Source of the DNA: Bin55 sp009840545
GTDB taxonomy: Bacteria > Pseudomonadota > Gammaproteobacteria > Pseudomonadales > Azotimanducaceae
Length of the DNA: 64,000 bases
Reading direction: 5' to 3'
NCBI GenBank assembly: GCA_965208815.1
Contig: OZ242357.1
Span: 2,356,001-2,420,000, forward strand
A model generated the notes under the pieces. The model made no database searches. It had not been told where the DNA came from and saw only the letters and a program-made list of their open reading frames with translations. Position numbers and translations under genes: made by a program. This document shows positions 1 to 9,734 of this stretch, one piece after another (the first letter of the stretch is position 1; each line of letters opens with the position of its first letter).

Positions 1-1242
1 CTTATAAATCTGTTTGAATTCAAAGGCTTCCGTATCTGCAGTACCTGTCATTCCCGCCAACTTGGAATACAAACGAAAGAAATTCTGGAATGTGGTTGAT
101 GCCAAAGTCTGAGACTCTTGTCGAATCGCCACCCCTTCCTTGGCTTCAACCGCCTGGTGAATTCCGTCCGACCACCGACGACCGGGCATGGCTCGCCCTG
201 TGTGCTCATCAATAATGACGACCTCCCCATTGGTCACCATGTATTCGACATCTCGCTTGTGCAAAAAGTGAGCCTTTAGCGCCACGTTGACGTGGTGAAG
301 CAATCCGAGGTTTGATGAGGAATACAAGCTGTCGTCCTCAGTCAATAATCCGGCTTTGGCCAGGTGCTGTTCGACGCGTTGATGCCCACGTTCGGTAAGC
401 TCGACAGAACGATTCTTCTCGTCGATGAAGAAGTCGCCGGTATCCTCTGGAGCCTCGCCTCCAAGAACTGCCGGTAGAGCGTCCTCCACATATTCCTGCT
501 GCTCGAGGCGCGGTGCGATCTTGTTGATTTGCTTGTAAAGTTCGGTGTTTTCTTCGACAGCACCCGAGATAATTAAGGGTGTCCGTGCTTCATCGATCAA
601 AATGGAGTCAACTTCGTCGACTATGGCGAAATTCAACCCTCTCTGGTATTGAGACTCTCTGCTGATGGACATGTTGTCGCGCAAATAGTCAAAACCGAGC
701 TCGTTGTTCGTCCCGTACGTTATGTCAGACTGATACGCAATACGCTTTTCTTCTTGAGCCTGCTGAGACTGAACAACTCCAACGCTCGCACCTAAAGCTC
801 TATAGATTGGTCCCATCCAATCGGCATCTCGACGAGCCAAGTAGTCGTTTACAGTGACGATATGCACACCGTTGCCGCTAAGCGCATTGAGGTAGGCAGC
901 CAAGGTTGCAACCAGGGTTTTTCCTTCTCCCGTTCGCATCTCCGCTATCTTGCCCTCGTGAAGCACGATGCCGCCAACTAATTGAACATCGAAGTGTCGA
1001 GTTTGGTTAGCTCTTTCTCCAGCTTCACGTACGCACCCAAAGACTTCCGGCAGCAACTGATCCAGAGTTTCGCCCTTGTCGTGGCGATCTCTGAATTCGG
1101 CAGTTTTCTTTAGTAGCTGTTCGTCGGTTAGTTGGCTCGTTGATTCCGTATGGCTGTTGATCGTGCGGACCAGACCTTCCATACGCTTGAGTTCACGAGC
1201 GTTTTTGCTTCCAAAGACCGACTTCAGAAAGTTGTCTAACAT
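1..1242 (-). CDS. secA: Protein translocase subunit SecA (5' part, cut by window edge)
   Basis: This is the ATPase motor that pushes preproteins through SecYEG. The first 414 codons are present and the gene runs off the left edge in frame. The ATG at 1242 gives MLDNFLKSVFGSKN, the standard SecA N-terminus. The Walker A region MRTGEGKT lies near residue 105, and the DEVDSILIDEARTPLIISG stretch of nucleotide-binding domain 1 is clear, as is VNDYLARRDADWMGPIY. The preprotein-crosslinking domain follows, and the last visible residues are FKQIYK. The gene diverges from dciA with 98 bp between starts. SecA next to lpxC and the ftsZ end of the dcw cluster is the usual gammaproteobacterial arrangement. 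No SecM-like arrest peptide gene is visible upstream. Confidence 0.97.
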   Translation of the reverse strand, partial: MLDNFLKSVFGSKNARELKRMEGLVRTINSHTESTSQLTDEQLLKKTAEFRDRHDKGETLDQLLPEVFGCVREAGERANQTRHFDVQLVGGIVLHEGKIAEMRTGEGKTLVATLAAYLNALSGNGVHIVTVNDYLARRDADWMGPIYRALGASVGVVQSQQAQEEKRIAYQSDITYGTNNELGFDYLRDNMSISRESQYQRGLNFAIVDEVDSILIDEARTPLIISGAVEENTELYKQINKIAPRLEQQEYVEDALPAVLGGEAPEDTGDFFIDEKNRSVELTERGHQRVEQHLAKAGLLTEDDSLYSSSNLGLLHHVNVALKAHFLHKRDVEYMVTNGEVVIIDEHTGRAMPGRRWSDGIHQAVEAKEGVAIRQESQTLASTTFQNFFRLYSKLAGMTGTADTEAFEFKQIYK

Positions 1243-1340
1243 ATAATCGATGGGCTTTTCGCACCATCCATTTTACTTGTCGTCCTAGTCCATATAGGTA
1301 CGGTTTAAGCGGATTGCAAGTTGACTAGACGGGAAAATTT

Positions 1341-1673
1341 GTGCGCATGTATCGGTTAAAAGACGTGCTAACTCCTAGCACAGGGCGTCGAAATCGCTTG
1401 ACCCGTCTTTTGGATCGCGTTGCCGACGAACAAAAAATGCTTGAGATCGTGCGTTCTCAGTTACCACCTCGCGAAGCGGCACACTGTATTGGAGCTTCTG
1501 TCAAAGGCACCACTCTGGTTATTCTGGCCGACTCGGCTTCCTGGGCGAGTCGCCTGCGATTTCAGACCAAGAACTTGGTGGAAGGACTCCATCATGTGGA
1601 GCAGTTCGCAAAGATTCAAAAGGCAATTGTGCAGACCAACGCCACCGTTGGTCGCTCATCGCAACCGCAATAA
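1341..1673 (+). CDS. dciA: DciA-family (DUF721) protein
   Basis: This 110-residue protein belongs to the DUF721/DciA family, the predicted loader of the replicative helicase in bacteria without DnaC. The match rests on overall pattern (LxxxLLDRVADEQKMLEIVRSQLPP, then a short KH-like fold with SWASRLRFQTKNLVEGL) and on position between lpxC and secA, where this family is often found in Gammaproteobacteria. The start is GTG at 1341; an ATG two codons later (1347) is equally possible. The 3' end converges on lpxC with only 12 bp between the stops, so the two transcripts probably overlap. Confidence 0.75.
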   Translation: MRMYRLKDVLTPSTGRRNRLTRLLDRVADEQKMLEIVRSQLPPREAAHCIGASVKGTTLVILADSASWASRLRFQTKNLVEGLHHVEQFAKIQKAIVQTNATVGRSSQPQ

Positions 1674-1685
1674 CTGATTGTCCCC

Positions 1686-2654
1686 TTAAGCTGCGACGGC
1701 TATAGGTTCTAGCTGCTGTTCCTCCGTAGGGAATGCAGAGATCTCTTCGTAGAAATCCCGGTATCCCGCTGGCAACTCGGCAGAGGTTTCAAAAGTGACG
1801 TACTCCCACGCGTGGGGAGACTCAAGCAACGACTTGACCAACTGATAGTTTGTGCGGTGCCCCGATCGATGGCCAATAAAAGTCCCAATGACGTTGTGTC
1901 CCAACAAATACAGGTCTCCTATCGCATCGAGCACTTTGTGCTTTACAAACTCATCCTTTAATCGAAGCCCTTCCTCGTTCAAGACTGAGTTTTCGCCTAT
2001 GACCAAGGTGTTGTCGAAGCTACCGCCTCGAGCCAAGTTCATCGACTTAAGCCTCTCATAGTCTGCGAGGAATCCAAAAGTACGTGCGCGACTTACATTC
2101 TTAATGAACATGGTCTGGGAGAAATCGATTGCTGAGTAATCAGCATGATCACAGAACACCGGATGGTCGTATTCGATACGAAATTTCACAGAAAAGTCGT
2201 CGCTTGGTAGCAGTCCAGCATGGGCATCACTGCCAATGTCTCGGAATCCAATTTCGTGCTGAATCTTGATAAATTGCTTTGCGACAGCCTGTTCGACTAG
2301 ACCCGCGGATTGAATGAGAAACACAAACGGTGCTGCGCTTCCATCCATGATGGGAATTTCTGGACCGTCTACTTCAACAAGGGCATTGTCGACTCCAAGA
2401 CCCGAAAATGCCGCCATGAGATGCTCGATCGTAGAAATCGTGACATCCTCATGACCGATGGTCGTCGAGAGTGTGGTGTCCACCACGGACTCCACCGATG
2501 CCGAAATCTCTAGTACGGAATCTAAATCCTTTCGTACAAAGGAAATTCCCGTATTTGGAGGAGCAGGGCGAATCGCAATATGGGATTTTCGACCAGTGTG
2601 CAAACCAATACCACTAGCGCGGATTTCATTTCTCAAAGTCTTTTGAGTGATCAA
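1686..2654 (-). CDS. lpxC: UDP-3-O-acyl-N-acetylglucosamine deacetylase LpxC
   Basis: This is the zinc deacetylase for the committed step of lipid A synthesis, in the cytoplasm. The 322 residues begin TLRNEIRASGIGLHTG, the family opening. They carry the zinc-ligand region STIEHLMAAFSGLGVDN, the second ligand segment KHKVLDAIGDLYLLG, and GTFIGHRSGHRTN with the catalytic His. The start is TTG at 2654 with an AGGAG ribosome-binding site about 10 nt upstream. The protein is slightly longer than the usual 305 residues because of an acidic C-terminal tail. It is the last gene of the dcw string, 31 bp after ftsZ. Its presence shows the cell makes lipopolysaccharide and has a Gram-negative outer membrane. 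Confidence 0.97.
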   Translation of the reverse strand: MITQKTLRNEIRASGIGLHTGRKSHIAIRPAPPNTGISFVRKDLDSVLEISASVESVVDTTLSTTIGHEDVTISTIEHLMAAFSGLGVDNALVEVDGPEIPIMDGSAAPFVFLIQSAGLVEQAVAKQFIKIQHEIGFRDIGSDAHAGLLPSDDFSVKFRIEYDHPVFCDHADYSAIDFSQTMFIKNVSRARTFGFLADYERLKSMNLARGGSFDNTLVIGENSVLNEEGLRLKDEFVKHKVLDAIGDLYLLGHNVIGTFIGHRSGHRTNYQLVKSLLESPHAWEYVTFETSAELPAGYRDFYEEISAFPTEEQQLEPIAVAA

Positions 2655-2685
2655 TGTTCACGAACTCCTGTGTGTTATTGCGCCA

Positions 2686-3924
2686 CTAGTCCGCTTGATC
2701 GCGAAACAGTGCAGGAATATCGCTAGCACTAATCCTTCGACCCATACCGCGTTCCTTACCTCGCTCACGCAAACCGGCTACTCTTGAGTCTTCCTCGCTC
2801 TCTTCTCGGCTTCCTCCCTCACGACCAGAAAATCTCTCGTTGGCCGGAGCAGCCTGTTCAACCGTTCGTAGGTGCCTACGTGGCATCGGAGAAATTGAAT
2901 CGTCGCGAATGCCAAAGGTATCGTCTACGCCGGTCACCAGAACCGTAACTTCAATTACGTCGTCCATTTCCGGATCTTCAACAAGTCCTGGCCAGACTCG
3001 TCCACTGGCATGCATCATTTCGCTGAAAACTCTAGAAATAGTGTTGTATTCATCGAGCGTAAGCTTGCCGGTCTTAATGTTGAACAACGCATTGCGTGAT
3101 CCTTTCAAGTCCACGTCGTCAAGCAAGGGACTCTTGATCGCCTGCAGAGTTGCCTCTTCTGCCCTGTTCTGCCCGTTAGCCGAACCCGTGCCTATTAGAG
3201 TGACTCCGTTACCGTTTGAAGACAGCACGCTCTTCACGTCAGCGAAGTCTAAGTTCATGACTCCCTGCACGTTAACGATATCCGCAATTCCTCGAACCGT
3301 TTCGGCGGTATATGCGTTTATGTGGTTGAACGCATCCGAAAAGAAGACCTCTCCGCCCAATATGTTCGTGAGCTTGTCGTTTGGAATCGTAATAAGCGCA
3401 TCAACACAACTATGCAACTTGCGAATTCCGGCTTGAGCAACATTAGTCCTTGTCTCCTGCTCGTTGCTAAATGGTCGCGTCACGACACCTACCGTCAGAA
3501 TTCCCATGTCCTTGGCAATTTCAGCAATTACCGGCGACGCCCCTGTTCCAGTGCCGCCACCCATACATGCAATGAGAAACACCATGTCTGCACCACGAAG
3601 GCGATCTTCAAGATCACCAACGCTTTCCTGCGCCGCAGCGCATCCTACATCCGGATCCATTCCAGCTCCGAGCCCGCGCGTCTTCATCGCGCCGAGTTGA
3701 ACCTTTTCGACCGTGTCCGGCAGGGTGTTGAGATCCTGAGTGTCGGTATTGGCGGCGATGAGCTCCACCCCCTCCAACCCTTGGTTTGCGATGTAGTTGA
3801 TGACGTTGCCACCACCTCCCCCAACGCCAATTACTTTGATCTTTGCGCCATTTGCCCCGGGGGCATCCGTGTCGGGCGCGATCTTGTACGCAAAAGGTTG
3901 CTTCTCCTCTGAGTTTCCATCCAT
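2686..3924 (-). CDS. ftsZ: Cell division protein FtsZ
   Basis: This tubulin-like GTPase forms the division ring. The ATG at 3924 is chosen over more upstream starts because it opens with MDGNSEEKQPF before the nucleotide-binding GVGGGGGN segment and has AAGGAT 7 nt upstream; an earlier start would run into ftsA. The 412 residues include the tubulin signature CMGGGTGTGASP, the T7 loop NLDFADVKSVL, and a C-terminal peptide SDIPALFRDQAD. That peptide matches the FtsA/ZipA-binding tail (DIPAFLRKQAD in E. coli). The linker before the tail is rich in Arg and Glu. The gene sits 13 bp after ftsA. Confidence 0.98.
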   Translation of the reverse strand: MDGNSEEKQPFAYKIAPDTDAPGANGAKIKVIGVGGGGGNVINYIANQGLEGVELIAANTDTQDLNTLPDTVEKVQLGAMKTRGLGAGMDPDVGCAAAQESVGDLEDRLRGADMVFLIACMGGGTGTGASPVIAEIAKDMGILTVGVVTRPFSNEQETRTNVAQAGIRKLHSCVDALITIPNDKLTNILGGEVFFSDAFNHINAYTAETVRGIADIVNVQGVMNLDFADVKSVLSSNGNGVTLIGTGSANGQNRAEEATLQAIKSPLLDDVDLKGSRNALFNIKTGKLTLDEYNTISRVFSEMMHASGRVWPGLVEDPEMDDVIEVTVLVTGVDDTFGIRDDSISPMPRRHLRTVEQAAPANERFSGREGGSREESEEDSRVAGLRERGKERGMGRRISASDIPALFRDQAD

Positions 3925-3937
3925 GATTACATCCTTG

Positions 3938-5191
3938 TCAAATACTGTCGTAAGTCTTGCGCATCCATGCTCCAACAGTGTGCACGGCCTTTTGCATCGC
4001 GTTACGTTTTTGGTGGTTTTGGGATCGGCCTTCTTGCATCCGCCTACTTGCGTAGGACAACAGCCCACTACATGTGGCATAGGCCGGGTTTTGAAGAATG
4101 CCTTCAAGACCATTGAGATCTCTTGGGCGTCCTAGGGATACTGGAAGATGAAAGACCTCTTCTGCGAGCTCAGTAACACCTTCCATGTTCGCAGCGCCTC
4201 CTGTTAGAACCACGCCTGAACCAAGTTTTGTTGTAGAAATACCTGCCTTGTCGAGAGCTTCTCTAACGATGCCGATTAGCTCTCTGTAACGAGACTCCAC
4301 TACAGCAGCAAGAGTCTGGCGAGATAGATTCGAGTCGGGACGGTCGGCAACACCAGGCACTCGTATCGATTCTTTCTCGTGAGTCAAGTCCTGCAACGCA
4401 CATGCATAGCGAATCTTCAACTCTTCGGCATGTTGTGCTGGTGTACGCAATGTCATTGCGATGTCCTTGGTGACCGAGTCGCCGGCCATCGAGACCACTT
4501 CGGTATGCCTGATAGCACCATCCGTATACACCGCAATGTCAGTTGTTCCCCCGCCAATGTCCAACAAGCAAACACCAAGCTCTCGTTCGTCGTCAGCGAG
4601 TACCGCTGAAGCGGAAGCTATAGGTTCGACGACAATGTCGTCGATTCCAATTCCACACAGACTTACGCACTTTGTAACGTTGCGCACTGCATTTTTGGCA
4701 CAGGTAACCACGTGCACATTCGCATCCATCCGTGTCCCGGACATGCCCCGGGGCTCACGAATGCCATCTTGCCAGTCAATGACATATTCCTGTGGAATTA
4801 CGTCCATGACCTTTTCTTCATTACTCAGGGGTACAGCTTGAGCCGACTCCAACGCCAATTCGAGCTCTTCCGTTCCCACTTCTCCAGTTCGAATTGCAAC
4901 ATTGCCCTGAGAGTTAACTCCCTTTACGTGCTCTCCGCCGATGGACACATATGCGGAAGAAACACTCTGGCCAGCCATCGCCTGCGCTTGATTCAAGGCC
5001 GACTTAATCGCTTCAACCGTCGCATCGATATTGACGACCATCCCTTGGCGAACACCAGTGGACATGTGTGTTCCGATTCCAGTCACTTCAACAGTTCCTG
5101 CGTCATTGCGTTTGCCGATACACACTGCAACCTTGGTGGTTCCAATGTCCAATCCAACTAACACTGAGGAGTTATTGCTCACTTTCGTCAC
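3938..5191 (-). CDS. ftsA: Cell division protein FtsA
   Basis: This actin-like ATPase tethers FtsZ to the membrane. It has 417 residues, the usual length. The N-terminal VGLDIGTTKVAVCIG is the phosphate-1 motif, LDIGGGTTDIAVY near residue 211 is phosphate-2, and GSGVVLTGGAANMEG is the adenosine motif. The SHS2-like 1C domain lies between the first two. The C-terminal end VHTVGAWMRKTYDSI is a plausible amphipathic membrane-targeting helix. It overlaps the end of ftsQ by 4 nt, so the two genes are probably translationally coupled. Confidence 0.97.
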   Translation of the reverse strand: MTKVSNNSSVLVGLDIGTTKVAVCIGKRNDAGTVEVTGIGTHMSTGVRQGMVVNIDATVEAIKSALNQAQAMAGQSVSSAYVSIGGEHVKGVNSQGNVAIRTGEVGTEELELALESAQAVPLSNEEKVMDVIPQEYVIDWQDGIREPRGMSGTRMDANVHVVTCAKNAVRNVTKCVSLCGIGIDDIVVEPIASASAVLADDERELGVCLLDIGGGTTDIAVYTDGAIRHTEVVSMAGDSVTKDIAMTLRTPAQHAEELKIRYACALQDLTHEKESIRVPGVADRPDSNLSRQTLAAVVESRYRELIGIVREALDKAGISTTKLGSGVVLTGGAANMEGVTELAEEVFHLPVSLGRPRDLNGLEGILQNPAYATCSGLLSYASRRMQEGRSQNHQKRNAMQKAVHTVGAWMRKTYDSI

Positions 5192-5904
5192 TCATGAGTA
5201 ATGACTAGGGGACCAGACGCAATTTCGTCGTCATTGCTAAACGACGGATCATCGTCCTCATTCATAACAACTACAGCGACACCTTGGTCGTATCGCGCAT
5301 CAGCGACCAAACGAGACAGGTCCGTCTGGCCTTCAAGTTCGCGGTACACAGATAAGAATCGATCCATTCTCTCTTCAAGATCGCGGGTCCCTAACAAGAC
5401 GCTCGTGCCAGATTCTAATACGATTTTCAATCCTTCGCTTGTTCGAAGCGCATTTTCTAACATATCGCCATGTTCGAGGATTCGATCTCCAATGTTCTTT
5501 AGAGTCGAATCATTGACTGTTGGAGGAGTAACGGCAGCTGCCACAGCGTCCTTGTAGTCGGGATTCGCCTCGACCTCAGCTGATTGCCTGGTCGAGTTTG
5601 CAGTTGATTGGCTCACGATGTCGATGTGCAATCGATTGGTTAGAGTCCGCCACACTTCCGCATCGTCAATCCAGCCGATTGATTTGATTTTTGACTCGAC
5701 ATCCGAGGACGCTAGTTCAACTTCTGAATCTTCAAACAAGGATTCAACCCTGGACTTTAGGATCGTTTCCTGTTCCCCTGTCACATCGCCGTGCACCACG
5801 ATCACAGGTTCTGTACCACTCAGTTTTGTCCACGCTAGCGTGATACCAAGAGGTACGGCGATACCAATTAACAAGCCACCCAGGAATCGACCTATAGCGG
5901 ACAT
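5188..5904 (-). CDS. ftsQ: Cell division protein FtsQ (divergent)
   Basis: The 238-residue protein has a short cytoplasmic start, one membrane helix (FLGGLLIGIAVPLGITLAW), then a periplasmic part with a POTRA-like stretch (SKIKSIGWIDDAEVWRTLTNRLHIDIV). It ends in the FtsQ-type region LEERMDRFLSVYRELEG. Similarity to well-known FtsQ is weak in sequence, but length, topology, the VWR..NRL..+I pattern and the position directly before ftsA all fit. The protein bridges early and late divisome proteins (FtsBL). It overlaps the murC end by 13 nt. In most relatives murB and/or ddl lie between murC and ftsQ; here nothing does. Confidence 0.85.
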   Translation of the reverse strand: MSAIGRFLGGLLIGIAVPLGITLAWTKLSGTEPVIVVHGDVTGEQETILKSRVESLFEDSEVELASSDVESKIKSIGWIDDAEVWRTLTNRLHIDIVSQSTANSTRQSAEVEANPDYKDAVAAAVTPPTVNDSTLKNIGDRILEHGDMLENALRTSEGLKIVLESGTSVLLGTRDLEERMDRFLSVYRELEGQTDLSRLVADARYDQGVAVVVMNEDDDPSFSNDDEIASGPLVITHE

Positions 5905-7322
5905 TGCCCGACCTCCTTGAACGCCATCGAGACTCGATCAATATTCCCTGCTCCTTGGATGGCTAGAACATCGTCCTTCTCCACCAAGCGGCTAACTAGA
6001 CTCGTAGCCTCTTGAGCGTTACTTGCAAATGCCACGGGAACTCTTGCCGTTGCCTCAATCTCTCGAGCCAAGTCCGCTCCGTGCGCACCCGGTATGGGTG
6101 TTTCGCTCGCCGCATAGGTCTCTACCAGAACCAAAGAATCCACGTTCACCAGCACGGTTACGAATTCGTGCAGAAGGTCCCGAGTCCTGGTGTAACGGTG
6201 CGGCTGATACACCATTACCAAACGGCGATTAGGGTAGATTTCGCGGACCGTCGAAATAACGTGCTGAACTTCAGTGGGGTGGTGCCCATAGTCGTCAATT
6301 AAAGTGACATGACATCCGTTTACGTCCGCGGCACGAACTTCAAACCGTCGGTCAATTCCATGAAAGTCCTTTAGACCTTGAACGATGTGTTCATCTTCGA
6401 TGCCTTCATCCGATGCGATTGCGATTGCACCCAAGACGTTTCGGACGTTTTCCTCTCCTGGCAATCGAATCTCAATGTCCAAAGAACTGAGTCCCTTCGG
6501 TCGATGCACACGAAATTTACAGGTCGGTCCATCATGCGACACGTTTTCTGCGCGGTAGTCGGCTTCTTTCGAAAGTCCGTAGGTCAAGATCGGCCGGGCT
6601 AAATCTCTAATAATTGATCGAATCCCCTGATCATCAATACACAGAACGACCAGACCGTAGAACGGCAATCGGTGCACAAATTCCTTGAATGCTTCAAGAA
6701 GCTTGGTGAAGTCTTGGGCATACGTTCCCAAGTGATCGCGATCAATGTTGGTTATCACGGCTACCAGGGGATTGAGGTACAGAAACGATGCGTCACTTTC
6801 GTCGGCTTCCGCGACGAAGTAGCGACTCAATCCCATTCGCGCATGAGTTCCTTCGCTCTTTAACAATCCTCCGATCACATAAGTTGGATCCAATTGTGCG
6901 ACCTGAAATATGCTTGCTATGAGACTGGTAGCTGTTGTCTTTCCATGTGTGCCAGCAACGGCAATTCCATATCGATGGCGCATGAGTTCGCCCAACATCT
7001 CTGCTCTGGAGACGACCGGAATCCGCCGACGATGCGCTTCGACGACCTCCACGTTGTCATCACTAATCGCGCTTGACACGACAAGAACATCAGAGTCGCT
7101 GACGTGGCTAGCTTGGTGACCGATTTGAACTCTCACTCCCAATCTGGAAAGGCGGTTCGTTACGTTCGAACTCTCCAAGTCGGAGCCAGTGACCAAATAG
7201 CCCTGGTGTGACAAGACCTCGGCGATTCCGCACATACCTGCACCACCGACGCCGACGAAGTGGATGGTCTTGACTCGCCGCATGGGAGGCATGTCCGTGA
7301 CACTGAAAGAAACTTCGGTCAC
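5892..7322 (-). CDS. murC: UDP-N-acetylmuramate--L-alanine ligase MurC
   Basis: This cytoplasmic Mur ligase adds L-Ala to UDP-MurNAc. It has 476 residues. The N-terminal Rossmann motif HFVGVGGAGMCGIAEVL is typical of MurC, the ATP-binding loop is AGTHGKTTATSLIASI, and the C-terminal domain has DDYGHHPTEV and QPHRYTRTRDL. The start is GTG at 7322, 7 bp after ftsW. In most dcw clusters murG lies between ftsW and murC; it is absent here. Confidence 0.97.
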   Translation of the reverse strand: MTEVSFSVTDMPPMRRVKTIHFVGVGGAGMCGIAEVLSHQGYLVTGSDLESSNVTNRLSRLGVRVQIGHQASHVSDSDVLVVSSAISDDNVEVVEAHRRRIPVVSRAEMLGELMRHRYGIAVAGTHGKTTATSLIASIFQVAQLDPTYVIGGLLKSEGTHARMGLSRYFVAEADESDASFLYLNPLVAVITNIDRDHLGTYAQDFTKLLEAFKEFVHRLPFYGLVVLCIDDQGIRSIIRDLARPILTYGLSKEADYRAENVSHDGPTCKFRVHRPKGLSSLDIEIRLPGEENVRNVLGAIAIASDEGIEDEHIVQGLKDFHGIDRRFEVRAADVNGCHVTLIDDYGHHPTEVQHVISTVREIYPNRRLVMVYQPHRYTRTRDLLHEFVTVLVNVDSLVLVETYAASETPIPGAHGADLAREIEATARVPVAFASNAQEATSLVSRLVEKDDVLAIQGAGNIDRVSMAFKEVGQCPL

Positions 7323-7329
7323 CGCAACC

Positions 7330-8430
7330 TCACACTTTGGGTAGCTTGGGTTGTGTCATTTCAATGTGTGCGCGACACACCAAAGCGACAAGGGCACTCG
7401 AGACAATGAGACTATTTCCGCCATAGCTGAGAAAGGGCAAAGTGAGTCCTTTCGTAGGCAGCGCTCCCATCGCCACTCCAATGTGAATGAACGATTGCAG
7501 TCCCAACATCAGTCCTGCGCCATAGCAGACGTAACCAGCAAAGTCGTGCTTGGACTCCAGAGCCTTCTTGCCAATCCAGAAACAGCGGAAGACCAGTCCG
7601 AGCAGCACTGCGAGGACGAAGGCCCCACCGACGAAACCGACTTCTTCAACGATTACCGAAAAAATGAAGTCGTTGTGCGGTGTAGGCAAGTACAAAACCT
7701 TCTGAACACCGTCTCCCAGACCCTGACCGGTGAATTCCCCTCGCCCGAAAGCAATTAGGGATTGGGACAACTGGTAGCCTTCGTCCGATGCGTGAGCCCA
7801 AGTATCCAAGTAAGCGGCAAGCCGATTGCGTCGTTCGTACAAGAAATACCCAAAGACTGGCAAGCCAAGTGCGCCCATCAAGACCAGATCTCTCATTCGG
7901 ACGCCTGCCAGAAAGAGCATTCCAATCGTGACCATTCCTATCAGCACAACCGAACCGAAGTCAGGCTGCAAGAAAATCAGACCAAGCACAATCCCAACAA
8001 GGAAAATGAGCTTGATGACTCCGCCCGTACGGGTCATCAAGGCTTCCCTGTTAGCCGCAATATGTCCCGCAACGAATAAGGGAATCAATAGCCGTGCCAA
8101 TTCCGATACCTGCAAAGTAGCGACCTTCAAGTCAATCCACCGTCTTCCCCCGCCAGCTTCCAAACCAATCCACGGAACCAAAACGAGGATCGACAACAAC
8201 AACGTCAGAAGAAAAAAAATCTTGTGAAACCGATTAACGACGTCCAATGGGGTCTGAACGACGCCAATGAATACGATCGCCGCCACAATCATGAAAAAAA
8301 CATGCTTAAGAACATAGGGATTGATTTGGGTGTTCGCCAGATGCAGAGTTGCACTTGACACCGCTATCAAGCCCAATGCCATCAACAACATCCAAACGCA
8401 AGCAGACGCAGTATCAATGCGCGCAATCAC
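7330..8430 (-). CDS. ftsW: Lipid II polymerase / divisome protein FtsW
   Basis: This is a SEDS-family glycosyltransferase that polymerises septal peptidoglycan together with FtsI. Its 366 residues contain about ten hydrophobic segments. The SEDS signatures are present: GGGRRWIDLKVATLQVSELARLL in the first half, the LPTPHNDFIFSVIVEEVGF loop, and the C-terminal LPFLSYGGNSLIVSSALVALVCR. It overlaps murD by 4 nt. FtsW rather than RodA is favoured by its place in the dcw cluster. Confidence 0.96.
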   Translation of the reverse strand: MIARIDTASACVWMLLMALGLIAVSSATLHLANTQINPYVLKHVFFMIVAAIVFIGVVQTPLDVVNRFHKIFFLLTLLLSILVLVPWIGLEAGGGRRWIDLKVATLQVSELARLLIPLFVAGHIAANREALMTRTGGVIKLIFLVGIVLGLIFLQPDFGSVVLIGMVTIGMLFLAGVRMRDLVLMGALGLPVFGYFLYERRNRLAAYLDTWAHASDEGYQLSQSLIAFGRGEFTGQGLGDGVQKVLYLPTPHNDFIFSVIVEEVGFVGGAFVLAVLLGLVFRCFWIGKKALESKHDFAGYVCYGAGLMLGLQSFIHIGVAMGALPTKGLTLPFLSYGGNSLIVSSALVALVCRAHIEMTQPKLPKV

Positions 8431-9734
8431 GATCGCAACTCCGCTACAGCATTGAAAAAAGCAGTCCCTCTGTGCTCAAAATTTCTAAACATGTCGAAGC
8501 TCGCACATGCGGGCGCTAGCAACACGCAATCTCCTCTCTCGGCATGTTTGTGAGCCATCCACACCGCTTCATCCATACTTGAAGCAAAAGAATGATCTAC
8601 GCGTTTTGTACAGTCGGCGATTTCCTGAGCGTCCCTACCAATCAGTACGAGATAAGAGACATGTTTGTCGATCGTCTTGCCCAGTTCCTTGAATTCTGCA
8701 TCCTTGCCATCTCCGCCTGCGATCAGAATCAAATTGTTCGACTCGTGGGTCATGCTTGCGATCGATGCCACTGATGCCGCTACGTTCGTGGCCTTGGAGT
8801 CATTGAAGTAATCCACTCCATCTACACGTGCCACAAATTGATTCCGATGACCTAGCCCCGAGAAAGACGAAGCCACTTCACGAATCACTTCGCTCGTCGC
8901 TCCGAATCTTGACGCGATGGCCGCTGCCATTACTAAGTTGAAGCGGTTATGTCTACCCTTCACAGCGATGCCATCCGAGGAAATGAACTTCCCATCAAGA
9001 ACCACACCGTCGTCGAGTACGCTCCAATCGGGACTGCGATTTATCGCGATCGAGTCTGTAGCTTCTCCGGGGTCCGTGTTGTCATCCTGCCCATTGAAGA
9101 CAGCAAAAGAGCAATGGTCGTAGATACGACGCTTGCTCGATATGTAGTCGAGCATGGATTTGTGTCGATCAAGATGGTCTTCGGCGATATTCGTTATCGC
9201 TGCGACGTCAAAGCGTGCAATCTGAAGACGTTCAAGCTGAAAACTTGAAAGCTCAACGACGAAGCCTTTCGCTCCCGAATCCAGAGCGTCCAACACTGGA
9301 ATTCCGATGTTTCCGCAAACTATGAAGCCATCGGGCTGCAGCATAGCCCCGACTAACATGGCAGTAGTGCTCTTTCCGTTCGTGCCAGTGATTCCTATGA
9401 CGGGTACATCCACCTCTTCCATGAACAGATCAATGTCGCCGACTATAGGAACGCGTTCGATCGTCGCAAACTTGAGCAACGTATCATCGAGACCTATCCC
9501 GGGACTAGCAACTACTCTCTTTGCTCGAGCCACAGCGCGAGCAAATTTTCGTGGCGGCACAACGCAAACATCGGGGTAGTCTCTCCGAACTTCCACCAGA
9601 TGCGGAACCTCGTTGGTGCGTTTGCCGAGGCGAGAGTCACAAACTGACACCTCACTGTCCTTCAATCTCAAGTGACGAATTACCGAAACCCCCGTGTCAC
9701 CGAGTCCTACCACCATTGTCGGAGACATACTCAT
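8427..9734 (-). CDS. murD: UDP-N-acetylmuramoylalanine--D-glutamate ligase MurD
   Basis: This Mur ligase adds D-Glu to UDP-MurNAc-L-Ala. The 435 residues start at ATG 9734, which overlaps the mraY stop as ATGA and directly precedes the N-terminal MVVGLGDTGVSVIRHL motif; a second ATG at 9728 is also possible. The ATP loop is GITGTNGKSTTAMLVG. The central domain has NIAEDHLDRH, and the C-terminal domain has DYFNDSKATN and LLAPACASFDMFRNFEHRG. It lies between mraY and ftsW, as in most Gammaproteobacteria. Confidence 0.97.
   Translation of the reverse strand: MSMSPTMVVGLGDTGVSVIRHLRLKDSEVSVCDSRLGKRTNEVPHLVEVRRDYPDVCVVPPRKFARAVARAKRVVASPGIGLDDTLLKFATIERVPIVGDIDLFMEEVDVPVIGITGTNGKSTTAMLVGAMLQPDGFIVCGNIGIPVLDALDSGAKGFVVELSSFQLERLQIARFDVAAITNIAEDHLDRHKSMLDYISSKRRIYDHCSFAVFNGQDDNTDPGEATDSIAINRSPDWSVLDDGVVLDGKFISSDGIAVKGRHNRFNLVMAAAIASRFGATSEVIREVASSFSGLGHRNQFVARVDGVDYFNDSKATNVAASVASIASMTHESNNLILIAGGDGKDAEFKELGKTIDKHVSYLVLIGRDAQEIADCTKRVDHSFASSMDEAVWMAHKHAERGDCVLLAPACASFDMFRNFEHRGTAFFNAVAELRS

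Noticed and set aside
2840..3912. Long plus-strand frames opposite ftsZ
   Set aside because: Shadows of ftsZ codon usage; no homology or ribosome-binding sites, and ftsZ itself is unmistakable.
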